A DNA stretch of 64,000 bases from Prinsepia uniflora (lineage: Eukaryota > Streptophyta > Magnoliopsida > Rosales > Rosaceae). Positions within the stretch are counted from its first letter, which is position 1. The number at the start of each line of letters is the position of its first letter. The notes beneath the pieces were generated by a model. That model was not told where the DNA came from and made no database searches. It saw only the letters and a program-made list of their open reading frames with translations. Below are positions 32,991 to 44,613 of the stretch, piece after piece. The stretch lies in the NCBI GenBank assembly GCA_032719365.1, contig CM064873.1, positions 40,711,742 to 40,775,741 on the forward strand. The letters are read 5' to 3'. The translations under genes were made by a program, and so were the position numbers.

Positions 32991-35889
32991 TGTCAGGACC
33001 CGTCCCAAATATCACCTCGATACTCGGGATGAACCCTGCTCCCGTCTGACAATCATACTTACAATAAGAAACTTAATACAACTATAAGCATAACCATCAG
33101 ACGAAGGAGTAAATATATACAACAGTAAGTCAGAGCATAGTTCTACAAAATGGGCACCAAAAGTCCTACAAGTCTAAGTCCGCAACGGAAGAACGTCGGA
33201 AGCCCTATGCCTCGATATCTGCCTCAACGTTCACCCCGGCGCTATCACCACGACCTGGAGGGAAAAATTAAAAACAAAAGGTGTGAGTGGACCAAAAAGA
33301 ATGAAAGTTTTAAAACCGTCTACCAACAAATCAACGTAAGGAAATAAAATCATTTGTTCCCTCCGGTTTAAAACCAGGCATGCCAATGAAGTATTAGAAA
33401 AACCATAATATGAACATCATAAGAAACAGAGACACTATAAATACCATAAGAAACAGATACACTATAAAACATCATAAGAAACCAGAGTATAACCCGATCA
33501 AACCTGCTGGACCTATCCGAGTCTTTAAACTCAACCAGGCCTCACATATCAATCCGAGTCTTTAAACTCCCGAGTCTTTAAACTCAATAGGCCTATGGGG
33601 GTAATATCATAATATCCGAGTCTTTAAACTCCCGAGTCTTTAAACTCAATCCGGGCCCGTCCCCCATCAATATCAATCCGGGTCATTAAACCCATATCCA
33701 GATCCAGCAAATCCAATCCATATCCAGTGTAAAACCAATTCAAAATCCATCGCCAAATCCGAATTCGAAATCCCCGGTTCGAAGCCCTTCCGGCGTTCAG
33801 AACCGACATTCCGAACCCAAATCCGGGAAATCCATTTCCATACTAAAAACCATAGGAAATCCCTAACCATGTGTCATAACCCATTTACCATCATCAGAAA
33901 ACAGTTATAGGGTGAATTTCTCAAATATGGCATCAAAATCTGAAAACCGGCTTTTTCTCGAAAAACGTGCAAAACCCCGAAAATATCTCGAAAAATGTGC
34001 AAACATCTCAATCACGTATAACCATCATTTAAAGCATAAAAACACACATAGAATCATAAAACAGTAATTAAAACAGTTTGGCATGCTCGGAAATAAGAAA
34101 GAGTCCACTCACAGTTTACAACACGTCACTCGCGCTCCGTGCGCTCCTCAACCGTCTCTGGAGTCTCCCGTCCTGTCAATAGATACCAAATAGGGTCACA
34201 ATAACATCAAGGATACCTTCCCTATTTTCCCCAATTTTTCGGGAATTTAATAATATTTTAATCATAAACCCTAAACCGTACGGATTCCCGAACCATTCCG
34301 TAACACCGTCCGATTAACCCGAAAACTGTACCATTAGATTCCTTAGGACATTTAGGGCTAAACTCATGTTGGATGCTTAACCGGATTCCTTCCCACGCGC
34401 CCCCACGCGCCGCCCAAAGTGGCTGCGCGTGGGCCTCACGCGCCTGCTACAGTCCACCTTCAACCTCGAGTCAACCGGTTCAACTGTGTTGAACCGGCGT
34501 GACCGGTTCTCCGCCGTTCACCCACCATTCTTCTCCATTTCAATACCACTAGCTTCGTCCAGTCCCCTGCAATCACACCCAGTCCTAAAATCCAGAAATC
34601 ACGGCCTAAAACCCTTCGTCTTCAACCTCGAAAAACCTTGCCCGTGGGCTCTGTTTTCCTTCCCGGCCGTCCACAGCTTCCCCCTTCACGGTGGTGATAC
34701 CAGCACCACCCTAGGACCCTACTTAGTCCTACCCAACTCACAGAATCCGTCGATTCATCCCCGAAGTCCACGACTTCAAGTTTGAAACTCACGGCTAAAA
34801 CAGGGTACAACGGACCAGCCGTCGAACCACCAGCCACCGTGAACCTCCCGTCACGGCAACCACCACAAACGACGCCTAAGACCTTCCTGAACAGCACCCT
34901 GACCTCCTAATCCCTCGACTCTAAGCCCAACTTCACGACTTTGCATTTGAAAAATCCACGAAAAACAGAGTAAACGAGCTTACCTTTCGATTCCGGCGCC
35001 GCCGTGAGAACCGTCACCCACCACGGTGCTCGTGGGACTCCCCTCAACCTCCTGAGTCTCCTACCGCCTTGGTTTGCCTCACCACACGGCACAACAGCCT
35101 CCACCGTCCACGGTCTCCCCTGTTTTCCTCAATGTTCGCCGCACCACCACCGTGCCGTCGTGCACGATTCCAGTCCCAAAACACGATCAGCACCTCACCC
35201 ACGTCTCTCTGTCACTCTCACCAGTCACTCCTCACTCTCCCTAGCCTCCAGATCGATCACCGCCTCACCCAAACTTCTCTCTGTTTTCAGTTTCCTTCGA
35301 ATTGGTGCACGGTTCAAAAAGGACCAAGTGTGGCCGTGCACACTTAAGTTCCTCCTAGAACCATCTAGGGTCCCCCACGTGTCCCTCAGCTATTGGCCAT
35401 CCCAAAAATATCTGCCACTTGCCCTTATTTGATTGGGCTGAGGGAAAATGACCAAAATGCCCCTCTGCACAAAATTACCATTTTGCCCTCAGACTTCCCA
35501 GACCCGTATCTTTTCCGTCCGACGTCCGATGACAGCGTGCCGCCTGTCGTTGAACTCAGGACGTCGAGACCTATCCAACGGTCCTCGGTCTACGTGAAAA
35601 CCACAAATCCTCCAAAAAGTCAACATTTTCCCTATTAGCTCAAAATTACGGTAACGCCCCCAACCTTCCGTACATCATAACTTCTCCTCCGATTGTCCGA
35701 ATCGAACCTGCCGCCTGTCTACGGACTCGTGACGTCCTAACCTACGTCACGGTCAAGGGCTAACACTCATCCAATCAATCGTACAAAAAGTCAACTTTTC
35801 GTTTACTATTCATAGGGGCAAAATCGTCCTTTTTACAAAACTTCACAAAAATTACATTTTTACCCTTCCCGTAGGTACGGGTTGTTACA
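32991..35889 (-). mobile_element. Element B, 3' LTR
   Basis: A 2899-bp LTR; on minus it runs from TGTAACAACC (35889) to GGTCCTGACA (32991). It differs from the 5' LTR by about eight changes (by eye, about 0.3 percent), so B is the youngest datable insertion here. Sense-order signals: predicted donor GGTAAG (34983), GC hairpin (34425-34443), acceptor GACAG (34173), a 60-nt exon, donor GTGAGTGGAC (34103-34112), hairpin array (33519-33693), GTCCACTCAC (33283-33292) and acceptor CCCTCCAG (33255). Frames such as 34429-34785 and 35004-35432 repeat exactly in the other LTR and have no recognisable domain. Confidence 0.95.
33519..33693. repeat. GAGTCTTTAAACTC hairpin array (element B 3' LTR)
   Basis: Copies at 33519, 33556, 33572, 33618, 33634 and a GGGT...ACCC-type copy at 33680. 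The last reads GGGTCATTAAACCC here but GGGTCTTTAAACCC in the 5' LTR; the change is in the loop, so the stem is kept. Confidence 0.75.
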
Positions 35890-35925
35890 ATCTACCCCCC
35901 TAAAAAGAATTTCGTCCCCGAAATT
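35890..35925 (-). other. Pre-PPT palindrome and polypurine tract (element B)
   Basis: On minus: AATTTCGGGGACGAAATT (35925 to 35908), then CTTTTTAGGGGGGTAGAT up to the LTR start at 35889. The palindrome overlaps the gag-pol stop codon. Confidence 0.88.
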
Positions 35926-38900
35926 CAGTGAAATAGATAAGGGTACTGTTCTCGCATCAAGGCCTCGGGTTCCCAAGTAGCTTCTTCGACCTGATGATTT
36001 CGCCACAATACCTTCACTAAGGGAACCGTCTTCCTTCGCAACACTTTATCCTTCCGATCCAGGATTGCAACAGGTTGCTCTTCAAAACTCAAGTCTTCCC
36101 TCAGTTCCACTGGTTGTGCTTCCAAAACATGCGAATCATTTCGAAGATATTTCCGAAGCATGGAAACATGAAAGACATTATGTACCTTTTCCAAATCTGC
36201 TGGTAAGGCCAACCGATAAGCTACAGGACCAATCCGCTCCAAAATCTCATACGGTCCAATGTAACGAGGACTCAACTTCCCTCGTCTGCCAAATCGTACA
36301 ATTCCTTTCCAAGGAGATAGCTTCAGGAAAACCCAGTCTCCAACAGCAAACTCCAAATCCCTGATCCTACGGTCAGCGTAGCTCTTTTGGCGGTCCTGCG
36401 CTGCCTTTAATCGATCCCTAATCAATGCCACTTTTTCCTGAGTAAGCTCCACCAGCTCAGAAGTAGTCAACCTCCTCTCACCAACCTCAGTCCAACACAG
36501 TGGAGTCCGACACTGCCGCCCATACAAAGCCTCGTAAGGAGCCATCCCAATGCTCTCCTGAAAACTATTATTGTAGGCGAACTCCATCAAAGGCAGGTGT
36601 GATTCCCAAGTACCCTGAAACTGAAGCACACAAGCTCGCATCATATCCTCGAGAATCTGAATAGTCCGCTCAGACTGCCCATCAGTCTGAGGATGAAAAG
36701 CAGTACTGAAATGTAATTTAGTCCCAAAAGCTTCCTGTAAGCTCTGCCAAAAACGAGAAGTGAATCTCGGATCTCTATCAGATACTATCGACTCCGGAGT
36801 CCCATGTAATCGAATAATCTCATTAATAAACAACTGTGCAAACTGTTCCAGCCTGAAGTTCTCCCGTACTGGCAAGAAATGAGCAGACTTCGTAAGTCGA
36901 TCCACAACAACCCACACACCATCGTGTCCCTTCGGTGTTCTCGGAAGCTTGAACACAAAATCCATAGTCAGGTGATCCCATTTCCACTCGGGAATCGGCA
37001 AAGGTTGCATCGCTCCATAAGGTCTCTGCCGCTCGGCTTTTACCTGTTGACAAATCAAACATCTACTGACATACTCTGCAATTTCACGTTTCATCCCTGA
37101 CCACCAGTAATGCTCTCGAAGTGTACGATACATCTTGGTCCCACCAGGGTGCATCGCATAAGCTGAACAGTGAGCCTCATCCAGTATCACCTTCTTCAAG
37201 ACTTCATCCTCAGGTACACACAACCGTCCATTCTTAACCAAGGCTCCATCCTCACGGATCTCAAAATCCTGTCTTTCTCCAGCCTCGACCTCAATCCGAA
37301 TGATGCCCAGAATAGGGTCCTCAAACTGAGCATCAATCACCTGATCAATCAAAACGGGTCGCACATGGAAACTCGCTAGGAGTGCTCCCTGATCATCCAC
37401 AGTCAACTCTACTCCCAACTTACGGAGCTCAACCAGCAAAGGTAACCGTACTGTCCTCAAATGCGACAAAGATCCAGCTGACTTCCTGCTCAGAGCATCG
37501 GCTACCACATTAGCCTTCCCTGGATGATACTCAATAGTACAGTCGTAGTCCTTAAGTAACTCCAACCAACGGCGCTGTCTAAGGTTCAATTCCTTTTGGG
37601 TGAACAAATACTTCAAACTCTTGTGGTCCGTGAAGATCCTGCACTTCTCACCGTACAAGTAATGTCGCCAAATCTTCAATGCATGAACCACCGCAGCCAG
37701 TTCCAAGTCATGTGTAGGGTAGTTCACCTCATGGGGTTTCAATTGCCGGGAAGCATAAGCAATCACTTTCCCGTGCTGCATCAAGACACAACCCAAACCT
37801 TGTAAAGAAGCGTCACTGTACACCTCGAACTCCCCACTATCATCTGGAAGGGCTAACACAGGAGCAGATGTCAACCGCCTTTTAAGCTCCTGGAAACTCT
37901 GTTCACAGTTCTCATCCCACTCAAACCGAACTCCCTTCCGTGTCAACCTCGTCAACGGTGCTGCAAGAATAGAAAAGCCCTCAATAAAACGCCGGTAATA
38001 CCCTGCCAAACCCAGAAAACTCCGAATTTCCGTCACCGTCTTAGGCTGTTCCCAATTGGCTACCGCCTCAACTTTCTGAGGATCCACACGAATGCCCTCG
38101 GCCGAAATCACATGGCCAAGAAATCCAACACTGGTCAACCAGAACTGACACTTACTGAGCTTCGCATACAACTGATGCTCCCTCAACGTTTTAAGCACGA
38201 TCCTCAGATGTTCCTCATGCGCCTTCGCACTCTTCGAATACACCAAAATATCATCAATGAAAACAATCACAAAACGATCCAAGTAGAGCCGGAACACTCG
38301 GTTCATAAGGTCCATAAAAGCTGCTGGGGCATTAGTCAAACCAAAAGGCATCACCACAAACTCATAGTGACCGTACCTGGTCCGAAAAGCTGTCTTCGGT
38401 ATATCCTCCTCTTTAACCCGTAACTGGTGATAGCCAGAGCGAAGATCAATCTTCGAGAAATACTGTGCTCCCTTGAGCTGGTCAAACAAATCATCAATCC
38501 GGGGTAGGGGGTACTTATTCCGAATAGTTACCTTATTCAGTTGCCTGTAATCCACACACAATCTCAATCCTCCATCCTTTTTCTTGACAAACAAAACAGG
38601 TGCTCCCCAAGGTGACATACTCGGTCGAATGAATCCTATATCGACCAATTCTTGCAACTGGGCCTTAAGTTCCCTCAATTCGGCAGGTGCCATACGATAA
38701 GGAGTCTGAGAAATAGGCTGTGTACCTGGTAGAAGCTCAATCGTAAACTCAAGATCTCGGTGTGGGGGTAGTCCTGGCAACTCCTCGGGAAAAACATCGG
38801 GAAACTCCCGTACCACTGGTATATCCTCTGCCCTCTCTGGCATAGCACGCGTATCCACCACATGAGCTAAGTAACCCTGACACCCTTTCCGTAACAGTTT

Positions 38901-40376
38901 ACTAGCCTCGAGTGCCGAAATAACTCCCGTAGGAAGTGCACGCTGATCCCCCTGAAATGTAGTCTCTGATAATCCGGGACTCCGAAAAGTCACTCTCCTA
39001 TCGAAACATTCGATAGAAGCATGATGTCTCGTCAACCAGTCCATACCCAAGATCACATCAAAGTCCCGTAAATCTAAGAGTAACAAATCTGCCAGTAACT
39101 CCACCTGGCCTACCAGTACCGGACACTCTCTCAAAACCTGAGTCACTATCAACACCTCCCCAGTAGGTGTACTCACTCCTAACGCACAATCCAAAGTAGA
39201 CACCTCCCTCTCCTTAACCAGACTACAACTCCGAGCTATAAATGAATGAGTAGCCCCGGGATCTATCAAAGTAAAAACAGTGTGACCAAGTATGGTGAGT
39301 GTACCTGTTACCACTCCCGGTGCTGACCTAGCCTCCTGCTGAGTCATCGCAAAAACTCGCGCCTGAGGTCCCGATGACCTACCGCGCCCTCTGGAACTGC
39401 TCGTGGCACCTCCGCCACCCCTAGGGCCTGCCGCCCCTGATACTGATGCAGTACTCCGCCCGGGTTCTGCTGCACCTCTACCTGCTCCACCCTCCGGAGC
39501 TAACAATGGGCACTCCCGACGGAAATGTCCTCGCTCCCCACAGTAGAAGCAAGTGTCTCTACCGGGTCCACCGGTATGCCTCCCTGTCGAAGCCACTGAA
39601 GTCGCACTCGCCTGAGGAGTCGGCTGTGACCTAGCTCCTCGAAATCCTGAGCCCTGGAAACTGCCTGGTCTGCCATACCGGGCTCCACCAGCCGATAGTG
39701 ATCCACCAAAATTACCCCGTTTCGGGGGCCTCTGACTCGATGCTCCTGGGAATGACTGCTCCCGGCGTCGAACACTGCCCGAATACTGTGGTCGAGCAGG
39801 TAAACTGGCCTCCACCCTGACAGCAGCATCAGACAACTCTCGGAATGTAGCAAAAGAGCCGGCTGTCACTATGGCCCTGATCTCTCCCCGGAGACCCAAC
39901 TCAAACCGGCGGCACTTCTCCGCCTCAGTCGCCACAAATGCCGGAGCAAAACGAGATAACATCTGGAACCTCTGCTCATACTCAGCAACTGTCAAGTTTC
40001 CTTGCTTCAAGTGAAGGAATTCCGCTTCCTTCGCATCCCTGAAAGAACGGGGATAGTACTGATCTAGAAACCGCTCCCGGAAAGTCTCCCAGGTCACAGT
40101 ATGTGCATCCCAGCCGGACAGTTCCAGCGTATACCACCACTCGTAGGCAGCTCCATCCAACAGAAAAGTGGCTAACAATACCCGATCCTCGGGAGGACAG
40201 TGCATCACCCCAAAAATACGTTCTAGTCGGGTGATCCATCGGTGAGCTTCCTCGGGATCAGCCCCACCGCTGAACGTAGTAGCCCCAAGCCTCTAGGCTC
40301 TCTCGATCGAAGCACTCTCAGTCCCTCTCACCGCTTCATCTTCAGGTCGTGGAGGGGGTTCACGTCTCGGAGGCAT
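35925..40376 (-). CDS. gag-pol: Element B gag-pol polyprotein, one in-frame stop early in gag
   Basis: From ATG 40376 (peptide MPPRREPP) the frame has one TAG (40293-40295, codon 28), then stays open for 1427 codons from 40208. Numbered from 40208: gag domain (LATFLLDG, FRERFLDQYYP), zinc knuckle C220-C223-H228-C233, a protease motif reading DPGA at 316-319 rather than DSGA, RT FIDD at 650-653, RNase H (YSDAS), integrase zinc finger (H1020, C1050, C1053), catalytic D1083, D1144, E1180, and a chromodomain-like tail (LVKVLWRNHQVEEATWEPE). Gag and pol are in one frame, as is usual for Tekay/Del chromoviruses. An acceptor-like GCCTCTTTCAG ends 13 nt before the ATG. DPGA is also in E, so it looks inherited rather than a fresh defect. 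With one lesion, this is the best candidate here for a recently active enzyme source. Confidence 0.95.
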
Positions 40377-40449
40377 GATCAATCGTACGCTGAAAGAGGC
40401 ATAGAGTTAGTATAACAACCTAGACCCAACACAAATTGACACAACCTAT

Positions 40450-40462
40450 GCTCTGATACTAA
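40450..40462 (-). other. Primer binding site, tRNA-iMet (element B)
   Basis: On minus it reads TTAGTATCAGAGC, one base different from TTGGTATCAGAGC. It is adjacent to the 5' LTR end at 40464. Confidence 0.9.
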
Positions 40463-40463
40463 T

Positions 40464-43361
40464 TGTCAGGACCCGTCCCAAATATCACCTCGATACTCGG
40501 GATGAACCCTGCTCCCGTCTGACAATCATACTTACAATAAGAAACTTAATACAACTATAAGCATAACCATCAGACGAAGGAGTAAATATATACAACAGTA
40601 AGTCAGAGCATAGTTCTACAAAATGGGCACCAAAAGTCCTACAAGTCTAAGTCCGCAACGGAAGAACGTCGGAAGCCCTATGCCTCGATATCTGCCTCAA
40701 CGTTCACCCCGGCGCTATCACCACGACCTGGAGGGAAAAATTAAAAACAAAAGGTGTGAGTGGACCAAAAAGAATGAAAGTTTTAAAACCGTCTACCAAC
40801 AAATCAACGTAAGGAAATAAAATCATTTGTTCCCTCCGGTTTAAAACCAGGCATGCCAATGAAGTATTAGAAAAACCATAATATGAACATCATAAGAAAC
40901 AGAGACACTATAAATACCATAAGAAACAGATACACTATAAAACATCATAAGAAACCAGAGTATAACCCGATCAAACCTGCTGGACCTATCCGAGTCTTTA
41001 AACTCAACCAGGCCTCACATATCAATCCGAGTCTTTAAACTCCCGAGTCTTTAAACTCAATAGGCCTATGGGGGTAATATCATAATATCCGAGTCTTTAA
41101 ACTCCCGAGTCTTTAAACTCAATCCGGGCCCGTCCCCCATCAATATCAATCCGGGTCTTTAAACCCATATCCAGATCCAGCAAATCCAATCCATATCCAG
41201 TGTAAAACCAATTCAAAATCCATCGCCAAATCCGAATTCGAAATCCCCGGTTCGAAGCCCTTCCGGCGTTCAGAACCGACATTCCGAACCCAAATCCGGG
41301 AAATCCATTTCCATACTAAAAACCATAGGAAATCCCTAACCATGTGTCATAACCCATTTACCATCATCAGAAAACAGTTATAGGGTGAATTTCTCAAATA
41401 TGGCATCAAAATCTGAAAACCGGCTTTTTCTCGAAAAACGTGCAAAACCCCGAAAATATCTCGAAAAACGTGCAAACATCTCAATCACGTATAACCATCA
41501 TTTAAAGCATAAAAACACACATAGAATCATAAAACAGTAATTAAAACAGTTTGGCATGCTCGGAAATAAGAAAGAGTCCACTCACAGTTTACAACACGTC
41601 ACTCGCGCTCCGTGCGCTCCTCAACCGTCTCTGGAGTCTCCCGTCCTGTCAATAGATACCAAATAGGGTCACAATAACATCAAGGATACCTTCCCTATTT
41701 TCCCCAATTTTTCGGGAATTTAATAATATTTTAATCATAAACCCTAAACCGTACGGATTCCCGAACCATTCCGTAACACCGTCCGATTAACCCGAAAACT
41801 GTACCATTAGATTCCTTAGGACATTTAGGGCTAAACTCATGTTGGACGCTTAACCGGATTCCTTCCCACGCGCCCCCACGCGCCGCCCAAAGTGGCTGCG
41901 CGTGGGCCTCACGCGCCTGCTACAGTCCACCTTCAACCTCGAGTCAACCGGTTCAACTGTGTTGAACCGGCGTGACCGGTTCTCCGCCGTTCACCCACCA
42001 TTCTTCTCCATTTCAATACCACTAGCTTCGTCCAGTCCCCTGCAATCACACCCAGTCCTAAAATCCAGAAATCACGGCCTAAAACCCTTCGTCTTCAACC
42101 TCGAAAAACCTTGCCCGTGGGCTCTGTTTTCCTTCCCGGCCGTCCACAGCTTCCCCCTTCACGGTGGTGATACCAGCACCACCCTAGGACCCTACTTAGT
42201 CCTACCCAACTCACAGAATCCGTCGATTCATCCCCGAAGTCCACGACTTCAAGTTTGAAACTCACGGCTAAAACAGGGTACAACGGACCAGCCGTCGAAC
42301 CACCAGCCACCGTGAACCTCCCGTCACGGCAACCACCACAAACGACGCCTAAGACCTCCCTGAACAGCACCCTGACCTCCTAATCCCTCGACTCTAAGCC
42401 CAACTTCACGACTTTGCATTTGAAAAATCCACGAAAAACAGAGTAAACGAGCTTACCTTTCGATTCCGGCGCCGCCGTGAGAACCGTCACCCACCACGGT
42501 GCTCGTGGGACTCCCCTCAACCTCCTGAGTCTCCTACCGCCTTGGTTTGCCTCACCACACGGCACAACAGCCTCCACCATCCACGGTCTCCCCTGTTTTC
42601 CTCAATGTTCGCCGCACCACCACCGTGCCGTCGTGCACGATTCCAGTCCCAAAACACGATCAGCACCTCACCCACGTCTCTCTGTCACTCTCACCAGTCA
42701 CTCCTCACTCTCCCTAGCCTCCAGATCGATCACCGCCTCACCCAAACTTCTCTCTGTTTTCAGTTTCCTTCGAATTGGTGCACGGTTCAAAAAGGACCAA
42801 GTGTGGCCGTGCACACTTAAGTTCCTCCTAGAACCATCTAGGGTCCCCCACGTGTCCCTCAGCTATTGGCCATCCCAAAAATATCTGCCACTTGCCCTTA
42901 TCTGATTGGGCTGAGGGAAAATGACCAAAATGCCCCTCTGCACAAAATTACCATTTTGCCCTCAGACTTCCCAGACCCGTATCTTTTCCGTCCGACGTCC
43001 GATGACAGCGTGCCGCCTGTCGTTGAACTCAGGACGTCGAGACCTATCCAACGGTCCTCGGTCTATGTGAAAACCACAAATCCTCCAAAAGTCAACATTT
43101 TCCCTATTAGCTCAAAATTACGGTAACGCCCCCAACCTTCCGTACATCATAACTTCTCCTCCGATTGTCCGAATCGAACCTGCCGCCTGTCTACGGACTC
43201 GTGACGTCCTAACCTACGTCACGGTCAAGGGCTAACACTCATCCAATCAATCGTACAAAAAGTCAACTTTTCGTTTACTATTCATAGGGGCAAAATCGTC
43301 CTTTTTACAAAACTTCACAAAAATTACATTTTTACCCTTCCCGTAGGTACGGGTTGTTACA
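40464..43361 (-). mobile_element. Element B, 5' LTR
   Basis: A 2898-bp copy of 32991-35889 at an offset near 7473. Donor GTGAGTGGAC is at 41576-41585 and its complement at 40756-40765. The GC hairpin is at 41898-41916. It is followed by the ATTTT target duplication (43362-43366). Confidence 0.95.
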
Positions 43362-44613
43362 ATTTTTACTTCTTGTAGATTTTCTTATTAATTAGTTTTC
43401 TTTTAATTCTTGTTCTTAATTTATGTTATTTTTATTTTTCTTCATTTCATTTCATCTTTACTTTGTTCTTGTGATATTTCTTTGAGATCTCTTAAACACA
43501 TTTTTATGCTTTCCTTAAGAAATACCTAGGCCAAGTAATTCTAAGGCAATTCAAGAGTTTTAAGACCGAATTCCTCGTATTTCTTCTTCCATCTTCACAA
43601 GTTTCCTGCCGCTGTTCGGTGATTCTTGTGAAAATCCATACTTCTCTACTTAAATTCTTGTTATTGTTATTGGTTTTACTTATAATTCAATATATGTGTT
43701 GGTATTTTCTTTCTAACATTTGTAAGTAAGAATGCAATCTCCATGTGTTTTACTTTTTGAGTTTCTTTTACTTCATATGTTTTAGTACTTAAACTTCAAT
43801 TCGAAACTAAATCTTGATCCGCTGTTCGGGGCATTTAGGATAGAGTTGAAGAGATTTAATGTTTGATCGCTGTTCGACGCATTAAATCACTTACTTAAGG
43901 TGAATCATATTGTAAGTAATAATCCGCTGTTCGGTGCATTTATAATATGAAAAATGTATGCATGTATTTGAGATGATTAAGGTATGATTTCGTGATTGGT
44001 TCAATATGAGCATGATGTTAGAGTGTTGGTAAAAATATGTGTTTGAAGAAAATTCACTAGTACAAAGGTTAAAGTAGAAGTAAAATTAAGTATTTAATTA
44101 TTTTTACTTGTTTTATTTATTTTATATTTACAACTCTTTGCAAAACCCCCCTTTTCAATTCTTTATTCTTTATTCTTTTATTCTTTATTCTTTTATTCTT
44201 TTATTCTTTTATTCTTTTATTCTTTTATTCTTTTATTCTTTTATTCTTCTTTTCTACTTTTAGTTTATTATTCTTTGATTCTTTCATCTCTTTATTCTTT
44301 TATTCTTTAATACTTTTAGTTTATTATTCTTTGATTAGTTAATTCTTTAATTCATTTATTCTTTAATTCTCAATTCTTTTATTCTTTAATTCATTAATTC
44401 ATTAATTTGTTAATTATTTAATTATTTAATTCATTAATTTATTCATTATTCATTTATTCATTACTCTTTCCCACTAACACATTATTAATGTTCCCTAATT
44501 TCCCCGGTTAAGAACGATCCCTATTTACCAATACTACATCTACACAAAAAGGGTTTAAATTGCACAACACTCAAATTACGTGTTTAAATTAATGCGTAGT
44601 TTGGGCGTAGTCA
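43362..44613 (+). mobile_element. Element C, right (3') LTR, second part
   Basis: It resumes C's LTR after B, beginning with the ATTTT duplication and ending GCGTAGTCA. It contains the four CGCTGTTCGG motifs (one mutated to CGCTGTTCGA) and the TTCTTTTA tracts. The GGATG target duplication follows at 44614-44618. Confidence 0.93.

Noticed and set aside
33519..33693. CRISPR-like array
   Set aside because: Plant nuclear DNA; irregular spacing, 14-base units and a place inside an LTR.
35004..35432. 142-codon frame in element B LTR (also 42477-42905)
   Set aside because: Both copies are LTR sequence antisense to the element; composition is biased and no domain is seen.
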